Shown piece by piece: positions 34,129 through 46,737 of a stretch of 64,000 nt of DNA (positions are counted from its first letter, which is position 1; the number at the start of each line of letters is the position of its first letter). Under the pieces are notes generated by a model. That model was given only the letters and a program-made list of their open reading frames with translations, was not told where the DNA came from and did no database searches. Position numbers and translations under genes: made by a program. Source of the stretch: Eretmocerus hayati (Eukaryota > Arthropoda > Insecta > Hymenoptera > Aphelinidae); assembly GCA_029851415.1 (NCBI GenBank), contig CM056741.1:91051282-91115281 (forward strand). Reading direction: 5' to 3'.

Positions 34129-35919
34129 ATATGATGAATTCCACGCCAAAGCGACCTACGGAAAGGGGTCATCTCTCAGATTCTTTTTTAACCTTTTTCA
34201 TTCGATTCTATGGCCCAAAATAGGAACTTCGGACCACCTATGGGGCCCAAAAAAAATTTCTCCTCTCCATTGCACGCATATCCGTCAACAGACCCAAAAT
34301 TTATCGTGTAAAAATCGATGCGCTTTTATTCACGAAAATGAGAATATTTCGAGTTTTTGAATAGCTATCGATTTGCGGGTTGCGGCATCTGGAAGGGCAT
34401 CAAGAAATCTATCGGAAATGTTGTCGGAAATTCCTTTTCTGTGATTTGGGGGCCTCCTGGAGGCAAAAGAGTGTTTTTCACTAAAATGTTGATTTCTCAA
34501 AAAGCCATTTTTTTTATTTTTTTAAAATCATATACTTGACGTGAAATTTCGCGTTCTTTCGAAAAAAATGGGTTCCAGAGAAGTTTGGGGCAATCCAAGT
34601 GACTTAGGAGCCATTTTTTGAAAATTCGATTTTTCCGGTTTCAGAAAAAGGCGATTTTCTGCGCATGCGCACAAACGTGGACTTTCGGCGCCACTTTCAA
34701 TTGAAAGCTGACAAAATTTCCTATAAAATGACTACCCGCAAAGTTGAAATTCATGCACTGAAACGCGATCTGCAAGGATTAATTATGTTGAATCAAAATC
34801 ACATGAAAATTCAGACCATTAACGCCTTCGGAGCGCCTGCTGAGATGACACATTCACGAGATCTTCTCGGGACTCAATTTTGAGTACGAAATTGACCTGA
34901 AAAAAATTCGGACCACATGGTTTCAACGTAAAATTGTATGAACTTTCAAAATATTCGATGAAAAAACCCGTTTAAGGCGAACCCGAGGTGCTACATTCAA
35001 TTTTTCGCAATTTTGAATGCGAAATATCGTATTTTCTGGCAAAAAATTGAATGTAGCACCTCGGGTTCGCCTCCAACGGGATTTTTCATCGCATATTTTG
35101 AAAGTTCATACAATTTTACGTTGAAACCATGTGGTCCGAATTTTTTTCAGGTCAATTTCGTACTCAAAATTGAGTCCCGAGAAGATCTCGTGAATGTGTT
35201 ATCTCAGCAGGCGCTCCGAAGGCGTTAATGGGCTGAATTTTCATGTGATTTTGATTCGACATAATTAATCCTTGCAGATCGCGTTTCAGTGCATGAATTT
35301 CAACTTTGCAGGTAGTCATTTTATAGGAAATTTTGTCAGCTTTCCGTTGAAAGTGGCGCCAAAAGTCTACGTTTGTGCGCATGCGCAGAAAATCGCCTTT
35401 TTCTGAAACCGGAAAAACCGAATTTTCAAATAATGGCTCATAAGTCACTTGGATCGCCCCAGACTCCTCTGAAACCCATTTTTCTCGAAAGAACGCAAAA
35501 TTTTACGTCAAATATATGATTTTAAAAAAATAAAAAAAATGGCTTTTTGAGAAATCATCATCTTAGTGAAAAACACTCTTTTGCCTCCAGGAGGCCCCCA
35601 AATCACATAGAAGGAATTCTCGACAACGTTTTCGATAGGTTTTTTGATGCCCTTTCAGATGCCGCAACCCGCAAATCGATAGCTATTCAAAAACTCGGAA
35701 TATTCCCATTTTCGTGAATAAAAGAGCATTGATTTTTACACGATAAATTTTGGGTCTGTTGACGGATATGCGTGCAATGGAGAGGAGAAATTTTTTTTGG
35801 GCCCCATAGGTGGTCCGAAGTTCCTATTTTGGGCCATAGAATCGAATGAAAAAGGTTAAAGAAGAATCTGAGAGATGACCCCTTTTCGTAGGTCACTTTG
35901 GCGTGGAATTCATCATATA
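34129..35919. mobile_element. Near-perfect palindromic foldback element, 1.79 kb
   Basis: The left arm from ATATGATGAATTCCACG (34129) and the right arm to CGTGGAATTCATCATAT (35919) are inverted complements over ~880 bp each, with a loop of only ~30-40 bp near 35010-35040. The arms include GGACCACCTATGGGGC, TGCGCATGCGCA and GTAGCACCTCGGGTTCGCC. The match is high enough that the arms must be recent or kept alike by gene conversion. It shares its word series with the element at 18454-19814. No protein is encoded. It interrupts the 94 bp array. Confidence 0.88.
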
Positions 35920-36031
35920 CGTGTTTCTCGTCTCTACTTCAAAGTGCACGAGAAACGCCACCAAGTGGCAGGTGTTGGAATGATATTCCTGCCTCCAACT
36001 ATTGCACCAAGAATCCAATCCGATCTTATCC

Positions 36032-36039
36032 GGTTCTAT
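36032..36039. repeat. 8 bp target site duplication GGTTCTAT (left)
   Basis: The identical copy is at 37010-37017. The word is part of the satellite monomer (CCGGTTCTATACAC), which is restored on removal of 36040-37009. Confidence 0.9.
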
Positions 36040-37009
36040 CAGGGTTTGACAAATACGCTAGTTTCGTTATGGTGCGTTATTAACGAAACCCTCGGAGATC
36101 TGTTATGATATTCGTTAATTCGTTAAATAATGGGTAGAATTCCGTTATGTTTTTCGTTACGTTACCAGAATAACGTTAAAATCATAACGAATTGAATTTC
36201 GTTTCGTTATGAGTTTCGGTATCTTTAACGAAACGTATGATGAAATTCATGTGGATAACGTTATTCGAAACTGACGAAACTAATAACGAAATGGAGTAAC
36301 GTAATTTCCAAGACATTTCGTTAAAGTTTTCCGTTGCGTTAACATAATGAAATTCTTTTCCGAGTTTCGTTACGTTATTTTTTTCCATTATATTCACAGC
36401 CGCTAATGAATTCTGACTCATTTCTGAGTGAACGCAATATCACCCTCTCTGAAAATGACGGAATCTTGGATTCTATGCGTCGTAGGAGAATTTTGAAAAA
36501 AGTATCTCCGAATACTTGGTTGTACCCACTAACCTAGTCTGTCTCTGGCGCATTAGGAATCAGTCATATACGATCTTCTCTATTTAAGGCCCTCGTGGGG
36601 CAAAACTTCGTCTTGATCACTTGGCGAAAGAAAAAAAACGAAACAAAATACAATTTCCATTTCGTTACGTTACTCGCGGAAGTAACGCAACGAAATTAAT
36701 CATAATGTGAATAACGTTACTCGAATAACGTAATGAAACTTCAATACTTGTATTTCGTTTCGTTATTGACAACGTTATTCACGTAAGAGTCGAGTTTCGT
36801 TATTGTAGAATAACGTTTTCAATAACAAAACGAAATCCAAGCATTGGAGTTTCGTTACGTCATTGTATTACGTTAGTGACATTACGTTACGGTAAATGGT
36901 TATGTTATCCTAACGTAACGAAATTACCTCTACATTTCGTTTTTTGTCATGATAACGTACCATAACGAAATCCATAACGCAATTTTGTTATGTTAATTGT
37001 CAAACCCTG
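36040..37009. mobile_element. hAT-type MITE, 970 bp, packed with TAACG/CGTTA words
   Basis: Termini CAGGGTTTGACAA and TTGTCAAACCCTG are perfect 13 bp inverted repeats, and an 8 bp duplication GGTTCTAT flanks the element. Both are hallmarks of the hAT superfamily. The interior has no coding sequence. Instead it holds dozens of TAACGAAA/TTTCGTTA and AACGTTA words in both orientations, so it can fold on itself at many points. It is inserted in the 94 bp satellite of the foldback arm. Confidence 0.9.
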
Positions 37010-37017
37010 GGTTCTAT

Positions 37018-38660
37018 ACACAGGAACGGTATGAACTCCTTTCGGCCAATTGGGTTTAATGCCTATGAATTGTATTCACTCCAGGCCGATCAATCCAGTC
37101 CTATCCGGTTCTCTACCTCCTACCGGCATTTGATCCTATCCTATCCAACTCTCAACACGGTACCGCTATTCAATCCGATCTTATCCGGTCCAATGCCTGT
37201 AAATTGTATTTAGATCCTGCCATTCAATCCGCTCCTATCCGGTTTTATACACGATACCGGTATTCAATCCGATCCTATCCGGCTCAATGCTTACGATATG
37301 TATTCAAACCTCGCCATTCGATCCGGTCCTACTCGGTTCTATACACGGTACCGGTATTCAATCCGAATCTATCCGGTTGTATATACGGTACCGGTATTAA
37401 ATTCTTTCCTATCCGGTTCTATACACAGAATTGGTATGAACTGCTTCGGATCATTCCGGTTCAATACCAAAAAAATTTATTCCGCAGTCCGCCTTTCAAT
37501 CTTATCCAATCCGGTCCTGAACATCGCACCTGTATTCAATCCGAATCCATTCGGTTCGACGCCTACGAATTGTATCCAGACCCCGGCTTTCCATCCGATC
37601 CTATCAGGTTGTATATACGGTACAGGTATTCCATCCGATCCTATCCGCGTCAATGACTATAAATCGTATTCAGACCCCGCCATTCGATCCGCTCCTATCC
37701 GGTCCTATACACGGTACCGGTCTTCAATCCGAATCTATCCGGTTTGATGCCTACAAATTGTATTCAGACCCCGGTTCTCAATCCGATCCTATCCGGTTGT
37801 ATATACGGTATAGGTATTCCATCCGATCCTATCCGGATCAATGCCTATAAATTTTATTCAAACCCCGCCATTCAATCCGCTCCTATCCGGTTCCGTACCC
37901 GGTACCGGTATTCAATCCGAATCTATCCGGTTTGATGCCTACAAATTGTATTCAGACCCCGGCTTCCAATTTGATCCTATCCGGTTGTATATACGGCACG
38001 CGTATTCGATCCGATCCTATCCGGATCAATGTCTATGAATCAGGTTCAATCTTCGCCGTTCAATCGAATCCTACCCGATTCTATACACGGTAACGGTATT
38101 CATTTCTTTCCTATCTGGTTCTGTACACAGGATTGGTATGAACTACTCTGGATCATTCCGGTTCAATACCAAGAAACTGTATTTGGTAATCTGCCATCCA
38201 ATCCGATCCAATCCGGTCCTATACACGATTCCGGTATTCAATCCGAATCTATTCGGTTCGATTCCTGCAAATTGTGTTCAGACCCAGGCATTCCATCTGA
38301 TGCTATCCGGATTAATGTCTATGGAACGTATTCAGATCTCGCTATTCAATCCGGTCCTATCCGGTTATATACGCAGGACCGGTACGAACCTCTCTGAATC
38401 ATCCCGGTTCAATACCAAGAAAGTGTATTCAGCAGCACGCCATTCAATCCGATCCAATCCGGTCCTATACGCGATACCGGTAATCAATCAGAATCTATTC
38501 GGTTCAATGCCTATGAATTGTATTCAGACTCCAGTATTTTATCCGATCCTATCCGGATCAATGTCTATAAAACGTATTCAGACCTCGCTATTCAATCCGG
38601 TCCTATCCGGTTCTATACATAGTAACGGTATCAAATCCGAATTTATCCGGTTCAATGCCT
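37018..38660. repeat. 94 bp tandem array, left arm part 2
   Basis: Continues the array of 32690-33800 after the MITE, with the same CCTATCCGGTTCTATAC and ATTCAATCCG words and the same 53/94 bp rhythm. Some units are variants with GGTATGAACT(C/A)CT and CATTCCGGTTCAATACC. Open frames here are repeat translations. Confidence 0.92.
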
Positions 38661-38664
38661 ACGA

Positions 38665-41170
38665 TTGAATTGGGGACGAGGCCGGATTGAACTGGCATCG
38701 AACCGGATAGGAATACTCTCATCCAATACACAGAAGTTGGGTTGAAGCGGATAGGCACATTGAGGTCGTCCCTCTATTTGGCTTTGGATGTAGATTGGAT
38801 TGGATTCATTCGAGCACAAGGCCCGATTAAAATGGGATTGATTGGGATAGAGATACTTCACACCAATACACCAAAGTTGAATTGAAGCAAATAGGAGGTC
38901 TGTTTCTCTACGTGTATTCTGCATTAGTGCGGACTAGATGAGTTCGACTTGATAATGAAGTTGGATTGGAGTAGTATCAGTCCGGATTGGAATATTACCA
39001 CCCAATCCACAGAAGTTGGATTGAAGCGGATAGGCACATCGCGGTTTTCCCTCAATTTGGCTTTGGATGTGGATTCGATTGGATTCAATCGAGCCCAAGA
39101 CCGGATGAGAATGGGATTGATTCAGATTGGAATACTCCCTTCCAATACGCAAATGCTGGATAGGAGCGAATAGGCACACTGTTGCCCTACCTCCATTCGG
39201 CATTGAATGCGGATTGGATTGCATTGAATTGGGGACTAGGCCGATTCGAAGTGGTATTAAAAGGCATATTGTGGTAACACCTTATTCGGATCTGGATGCG
39301 GATTGGATTGGATTCAATCGAGCCCAAGGCCGGACTGAAGCGCATTGATCAGGATTGGAATACTTTCATCCAATACACCGTAGTTGGATTGAAGCGGATA
39401 GACACACTGGTACTCTAATCCCTTCACTCAGCATGAGATGCGGATTGGATCGTATTGAATTGGAAACAAGGCCGGATTGAAGTGGTATTGGTCTGAATTG
39501 GCATACTCTCATCCAATACACAGAAGTTGGATTGAAACAGACAGGCGCATTGCTCTTATCCCTCAATTTGGGAATACTGACATCCAATACCCCTAGGTTG
39601 GATTGATGCGGATAGGCACATTGCTGATCTACCTCTATTCAGCATAAGAAGCAGGTTGGATCGCATTGGATTAAGGACAATGTCGGATTGGAATAGTACT
39701 GATCCGGATTGGAGTATTATCGTCCAATACACAGAAATTGGATTGAAGCGGATAGGCACATTGCGGTTCAACCTCAATTCAGTTCTGGATGCGGATTGGA
39801 TTGGATCCAATCTAGCCCAAGGCCGGATGGAAGTGGGATTGATCCGGATTGGTATACTTCCATCCAATACACCAAAGTTGCATTGAAGCGGATAGGCACA
39901 CTGCTGCTCTGATACCTTCATTTGGCATTAGATGCGGATTGGATCGTATTGAATTGAGGACAAGGCCGGATTGAAGTAGGATTTATCCGGATTCGAATAC
40001 TTCTATCCAATACCCAAAAGTTGGATTGAAGCGGATAGAAAGACTGCTTCTGTGCCTCCGTTCGACCTTGCATGCGGATTGGACTGGATTCAGTCGAGGA
40101 CGAGCTCGGATTGGAGTGGTATTGATCCAGATTGGGTAAGTTCCATCCAATACCCAAATCATGGATTGAAGCGGATAGGGAGACTGCTTCTCCAACCCCA
40201 TCCGGCATAGGATGCGGATTGGACAGGATTCAGTCGAGGACAAGCCCGGATTGGGGGAGGGGGGTCTTGATCCGGATTTGAAAACGTCTATCCAATACCC
40301 GAAAGTTGGATTGAAGCGGATAGAACGACTGCTCCCCCGCCTCTGTTCGGCATTGGATGCGGATTGGACAGGATTTAGTCAAGGACATGCCTGGAATGAA
40401 GTAGTATTGATCCGGATTGAGAAACTTCTATCCAATACCCGAAAGTTGGATTGAAGCGGATAGAAAGACTGCTTCTGTGCCTCCGTTCGACCTTGCATGC
40501 GGATTGGACTGGATTCAGTCGAGGACGAGCTCGGATTGGAGTGGTATTGATCCAGATTGGGTAAGTTCCATCCAATACCCAAATCATGGATTGAAGCGGA
40601 TAGGGAGACTGCTTCTCCAACCTCATCCGGCATAGGATGCGGATTGGACAGGATTCAGTCGAGGACAAGCCCGGATTGGGGGAGGGGGGTCTTGATCCGG
40701 ATTTGAAAACGTCTATCCAATACCCGAAAGTTGGATTGAAGCGGATAGAACGACTGCTCCCCCGCCTCTGTTCGGCATTGGATGCGGATTGGACAGGATT
40801 TAGTCAAGGACATGCCTGGAATGAAGTAGTATTGATCCGGATTGAGAAACTTCTATCCAATACCCGAAAGTTAGATTGAAGCGGATAGGAAGACTTCTTC
40901 TCTGACCTTATCCGGCATTGGATGCGGATCGGACTGGATTCAATCGAGAACAAGCCCGGATTGTAGTAGTCTTGATCCGGGTTGGAATACTATCATCCAA
41001 TACACCAAAATCGGATTGAAGCGGATAGGCATATGGCGGTTCTACCCCAATTCGGCTTTGGCTGCGGATTGGATCGGATTCAATCGAGCACGTCACCGGA
41101 TTGAGATGGGATTCATTCGGATTGAAATACTCTTATCCAATACACCAAAGTTGTATTGGAATGGTATTGA
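38665..41170. repeat. ~141 bp tandem array, right arm
   Basis: The GATTGAAGCGGATAG marker lies at 39741, 39881, 40024, 40164, 40309, 40449, 40589, 40734, 40874 and ~41014 (140-145 bp), with more diverged copies back to ~38730. Monomers contain GATGCGGATTGGA, GGATTCAATCGAG, TTGATCCGGATTGG and ATCCAATAC. Two almost identical 425 bp trimers (40024-40448 and 40449-40873) show a recent block duplication. Confidence 0.93.
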
Positions 41171-41560
41171 CCCGGAATGAAGCGTTGTAAGTTAAAGCAT
41201 TCTTTTTGGATTCACAGGGATCGGAGTCTCTCCCTAATTGTGAACTGGAACGGATTCGACTCAATCATCCGTTTCTTCATTGACTTGTATCCGGCTCTAA
41301 CCTTGTGAATACTAGATTGAACCGGATCACATTGAGTCGAGATTTTGTTCATAGATTCGGATTCGTCTGTGATCTACTCATAAGTCCTATAAATGCGGAT
41401 TCGAACGAAATCATTTAATGCTTCAATTTCGCATCCAGCCAGACTAGGTTCCTCGGCGGATTCGAATCGATTGAACCTCAATGCCACTTTTTTTGCGTGC
41501 GGATAGACTTGGTAGATCCGGATTGATTCGGACTCATCCGGATGGCTTTTCTATACGTTT
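41171..41560. other. Diverged right-arm end
   Basis: CCGGATTG-like words thin out towards the inverted terminus at 41561. No gene. Confidence 0.45.
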
Positions 41561-41582
41561 CTATCCATCTCTTGCAGCAGGG

Positions 41583-44500
41583 AAGAGCTAGTTGTTGATT
41601 CAGGAATTTGTACATGTAATTTTAAATGATGTTAGAAGGAATCTTGGTGGATCGATGGTCTGAGGGAAATACTCGATTTTTCTAGTCCCACTTATACCGT
41701 ATCTATCCGAATATAAACCGCACTTCCTTTCATCTATTGTAGAATTCAGGAAATCGGAGTAAGGATTATACGCGGGTGGCGGCTTATACTCGGGGCCGCT
41801 GACAATTCATCATAAACGTGAACACCAAAACGCACCAAACTATTTGACCACCTTAGCAAGAATATTGTGCACCGATTTTCTCAATTCTGTTCAAAATTTA
41901 GTCAACTCTGTATGAGGGGACCACAGGAATGGGTCCGGTTGAATGCGATTCCTTGATTTTCACTTTGATGAACATGGACTTGCGATGGATCGATTTGTTC
42001 ATTTTTGCAAGAGTAAGACAAGTACTCTGAGATACACTGAGAAGTGTATGAGCCTAAGGAAAGGAGTAATGATTTTTCATTGAAATAAGGTGACGGACTG
42101 TCCAACGCGTGTCACGGGTGGGTACATCGATGCACATCTTCGTGGAAGAAATGAGTCATAACTTTGAATCATTAGAAAAATGTCTGCAGAGTTATAGATT
42201 CTGCTGTAATATGCTGAAACAATGAGAACTTAACGAATTTTGAGAGTTGGTCCGAATGACACGTGATTTTGTTGATTTTCGGGTATTTTCTTGCACTTGA
42301 TGAGCTCTGCTATCTATCCACATCCACCAATCAAGTTCATTAATATGTTGTTCATATTATGAGTGATGATATCATCCATTAGAATTCGATATATTGACGA
42401 GTTTTGATCCTGAAGAAGAAATTGAAAGGTTTCACCTCGAAAATTTTGAAGGAGATATTTTTCTCGAAAACCCCACATGGGCGATTCTAATATTAATTGA
42501 ATATAGTTTTCCACACCATGAACTACCATTTAGAACAAAAATTGATGGGGGGGGGGGGGTGTTGAGGTTTATTGAAAGTTGGTTCAGGAACACCGTGGGG
42601 TGGAATTGTTGCCGGGTAGGCACCAAGAGTTGCTAAATTTCCCCTTAGCCTCGTCATTTTGAGGTATTTAGAATTGTTCTGGCCCAAGAATGACGATTGA
42701 CCTATGCTTGCGGAGTCGTTTTCTATGATTCAGGATGTTGAGAGAATAAGGATGACTTGCGAGTGGACCAGAAGAATAGAGTACGCAGAATATCGAATGT
42801 TGCGTGAAATGACCTATGAATCAAATGGAGAAGGCATTGTATCTAGTTCTAATTCAGTCGATGGAGAAATTGATGATTTAAATGGTAGAATAGGATAAGT
42901 ATACGAGTTCGGTATTAACCAATCAATGAGGAATCGCGAGGAACTTTTCTTGTAGGTGGATTCAAATTGGATCAGTGAGATCCGGGGGAAGATGACATTT
43001 CGAATTTTTGAGACATCTGAATCGGGAACGGTTTGATAAAGTGAACTGTGAATCCTTCCAGCGTATCCTTAGAAGGCCTTCTACCGTCCATATCAATTCC
43101 AAAGAGATCGGTTAAGGGGTTGATGTGAATGCGTTGAACAGAAAAGACACACCGACAATCGACACACGTCTCAGTAGCGACGTCGAAATTCCATTCTGAA
43201 AATCTACACTAACACAGATTCAGGTTCCACGATTTTCTTCCTCGCCCTGGAGTCTTTCGATTGTAGACACAATTTTTGCTCAATGATAATTGGAGGTAAA
43301 AAAGATGAGTATTTTTCATGATTATTCATGTAGGTGGTTAGTTATTTATGAAAGTAGTCGATAGTTTGATGGGTGTGTTCTCCTGCGATCACGCGTTCTC
43401 CTCAGCCCTTCAGTCGATCCTTCTGAAACCCATGTGTGGAGTAGATGATCACGCAAGAGCATTCTGAAGAAATTCACAGCTTCATCGATCAAATTTTTTT
43501 TGCATCATGCGTCCGAAATAAAAAAATATGCCATTTTGGAAAAAAGTTCACAATTTCCGAAGAATATGTTCCAAAGATAGTTCGTAGAGAAATCCAGAGC
43601 AACCTGATGTAATATTTATTCTCGACAGAATCGATCAATTGGTTGATACGAAATTGCGTATTGATGAATAAAACATGATTGGCACGCGATTTTCCGTTGA
43701 ATGATGCAGAGTGTATGTTTCAAATTATGGGAATGGATGAATATGGATCATCCATATGCATCAGGTCACGAAAAATCACCGAATGATGTCAGTTATGGTG
43801 ACGCAAACTTTGGTAAGAAAATTGTGGATAAAAATATTTGTGAATAAAATTGTCATGTTCTCGGAGATATTGACTTTTCCATGTCACAAAACGCAAATAT
43901 CGGGAGTTATCTAATGGATTGAGCTGCAAATCCCATTTAAGAACATCATCGGGTGGTCATCTACCCAACAGATGAATTCTATGAAGATCAATTGAAGGGC
44001 TGGGAGAACTTATGGATGTCAGAGAACAACATACACAAACAAGGCCAAAGACCGCGAAAGATGGATTACTAGGGGGCTGGGAATGATCTTGAAGAAAGAA
44101 AGGTGACCTTTAATCAAGAGATATTGGCGAGGAGAACAGGATGATGGATATCGACTCTGTGTGGACGACAATTTTTATGATATAAATTTAATTTGAGTTA
44201 GAAGATCCGAGAAAATGTCTCGTCACGAGTACAACTCTTCCTATCTGAGGAAGCGGAATGTAGAACTCCTCTGTCAATGCTCAGAGTCAGCAGAATAGAA
44301 TTGCATTTCAGCTGGAAATTGCAGTAGGAGATTGTTAGTGTCTATACAAGTCTCTGAGTTCTTTATTTGAGTGTGGGTATAGAATATGTACAAGAATAAT
44401 GAGAGGATTATCTCGTCAGATGAATTTTCCATCGTCAAAATTCTCAGAGAGAGCAATTTGGTTTTCACCATATTGTTCCTCTCAGCGAGATCTTCAGACT

Positions 44501-46369
44501 GTAGATGACACTTTCTACTCGAAGATAGTCAGTGTTCAAGAAGAATGATGACTCGCAAAGGAATATATGAGAGTATAATCTGGGAATTTCATTCTCAGAA
44601 GAATTTTGGAACGGAGTTCCTTTACGCTCGTCTGAGGAGTCAAATCGCGCGCGATCAGCTGACCGACACGGCCCCGTGGAACGAGATTCGATGCAACCCG
44701 CCATACGATGCAATGAAAAAGCGACACTTTTGCAATATAGGTATACTGCTTGCGCTAAGCAACCGCGAATTCGTCTGCTATGGTCTACCGTCTGAATGCA
44801 TCCAGCCTATTCGATTGGTGTTCATAGTATTGCTAGATAAACAATGATGGAAGTGATATCTATGTGTTTCTCTGATGGGCAGAATTCAAAGTCTGAACGA
44901 ATAAGATATAGAATCTAAATGGTACGAAGTTTCATTGTGACATATTCAATCTAACGATTCAGTGAATCCCAAAATTTTTCTCTTCTTATTCAATCAGCTG
45001 AGCAATCAGCTCTGATGCATTTTGTGAACCTTCATTGAGTAGTGAGGATTCAGATTCAAATTGATATGCTTCTTATGTCCCCCACCATAACCTTCTAAAG
45101 AGTCCACCCAAAGCCAAGGAGTAACTCGTCATTTTATTTAAATAATAGTGCTTGAAACTCAGAAAAACGATGCAAATTATCTCAATCACTCAGGGGCTTA
45201 TTGGTGTGCATCTTCATCGGTATCGTTATCGAAAGATGATGAGGATTCAAAAGCTTGAACCTCAGTTCTGAATCCATCGAAGTTTTAGACTTTATTGACA
45301 TTATCTTATCGAGGCGAATTTCGGAACTCCGTTCCTAACGCGTTTCTCAAACGCACACAAATTTTTTATCCTCAGAGTATAAAGAGAGAGGTTCCGACCA
45401 TTTCGTTCTCGACGTCGAGATCTTTCAATTTTGGGTTAAATTTTCTTTGTAGGTATCCGGTATTACTGAACATGATGATTTGCAGAGGAATTCAATGTTT
45501 TGACATGTATATTGTTTTTCCTTTGGTTCACGAGTTCTAGTCAATCCTCCGATCGATCTCTCTGAAATATTCATGAGTGATCGATCACCACGTCGAGGTG
45601 TGCTGGGAGGGTTCGAAGATGATTCCATCGAACAGTTTTCGACATTTGCGTCTCTGAAAACAAAAACGTCAGAAGTTCCCAGAATATGATTCAATTTTTG
45701 GAAAATTTGTTCTAGAATGAGTTCCTGGAAAAATTCAGAGTAGGGTGATGGAATGTTGATATTGGCATGATAGACCGGTTGGTTGATGAATAGTTTCGTG
45801 AAAATATTCGGAAGAGGAATATTACGTGGTTCTTTATAACGAGGTGGAGAATTTATGATTCCCATGATTGGGATGAATGACTATGGGGGGTGGACATTGA
45901 CAAAGTGAATGAAAATGGCGGAAGAATCGGTGTTCGAGTGACAAGAAGTTTGATATGAGGACTGTGAACGGAAATATTCCTGATTGCAATAATAGAATTT
46001 CGGAAAATGTTAACAATTCTATGGTTGGAGATGGATACGTGAAAAACTTCGATATAGTGAGGTGTTAGTCCGTTCAGCACATTTCAGGGTAGTTATCTGT
46101 CACTCATGAGAATTTAAGGAAAATCGATCAAAGAGTTGAGGAGAAAGGCTGGACAACATACATACAGGCAGAGACAATGATTATCAACGATCAATGTTCA
46201 GCATGGAGGGGATAATAGTGGAAGGAGAGATGAGACTCACAATCGAACGATCCCGGCGAGATGGAAAGAATGGTTGAAGCTGACTTCCTATCAGGGAAAG
46301 TTTTTGGAATAAAAAATGGATTTCAGTGAAATAATTGCAAGATTTTCTTGTCACGGGGTGACAAATCAA
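41583..46369. other. AT-rich stretch without a recognised gene
   Basis: A G run (13-14 bases) lies at ~42547-42560. A GC-richer island at ~44600-44850 is open on the plus strand (100 codons) with no motif. The minus strand is open at 45425-45865 (146 codons, low-complexity hydrophobic and polar) with no family recognised. GTATTAACCAATC at 42912 repeats the same word at 31851. No feature here is firmly supported. Confidence 0.35.
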
Positions 46370-46474
46370 TGGGGGTGATGAATCAGTGGGGTGGAGCGGA
46401 TTGTAGGAAGCGGTGTAGGACGGATTTCAGAAGGCAATGTGGGTGGATAATAGGGAGAAATGTGTGGTGGTCAG

Positions 46475-46540
46475 TATAAAACAACGGTTACACACACACG
46501 AACATACAAACACGGATAGAGGGGCGCAAAGATGAGTCTC
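46475..46540 (+). promoter_or_regulatory. TATA-containing module, copy 2
   Basis: Same order as at 32103: AGTATAAAACAACG, TTACACACACACG, ACATACAAACACG, AGAGGGGCGCAAAGATGAG. Upstream context differs, so the shared part is the TATA box plus about 60 bases downstream. Confidence 0.4.
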
Positions 46541-46737
46541 TGACAGATTCGGGGGGCCGTTAGGAGGGAAAGTGTTACCTACAATTGATAGATTTTGGTC
46601 AGAGGAAGAGAATGGTTTGAGGCTTTTTTAGATGAAAGAAATTTTGTTGGAGGATATATTGGTTTCAAAGAAAAATTTGATCAAATTTTCGTTAGTGTGA
46701 AACCAAAGCTTTCTTTCTGGAGAAAGCAAAAATGAGG

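Larger units (their letters stand above)
32542..41582. mobile_element. Giant foldback-type element with satellite arms, 9.04 kb
   Basis: A 22 bp perfect inverted terminus, beginning CCCTGCTGCAAGAGATGG, is at 32542-32563, and its complement is at 41561-41582. The termini closely bound two tandem arrays: a left array (~32690-38660) written CCGATCCTATCCGG and a right array (~38665-41170) written CCGGATTGGATTG, i.e. related words in opposite sense. Two other elements (34129-35919, 36040-37009) are inserted in the left arm. No clear target duplication (flanks TATAAA and AAGAGC) and no transposase were seen. The layout resembles Drosophila FB or Galileo elements with tandem-repeat arms, but homology is not shown. 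Confidence 0.6.

Noticed and set aside
32690..38660. Long overlapping open frames on the plus strand in several registers (repetitive Ile-Arg-Ser-Tyr peptides)
   Set aside because: They are translations of the 94 bp satellite, open in more than one frame at once, with no start context or domain.
38665..41100. Open frames on both strands in the right-arm array
   Set aside because: Same cause; identical peptides recur at 425 bp because the DNA is duplicated.
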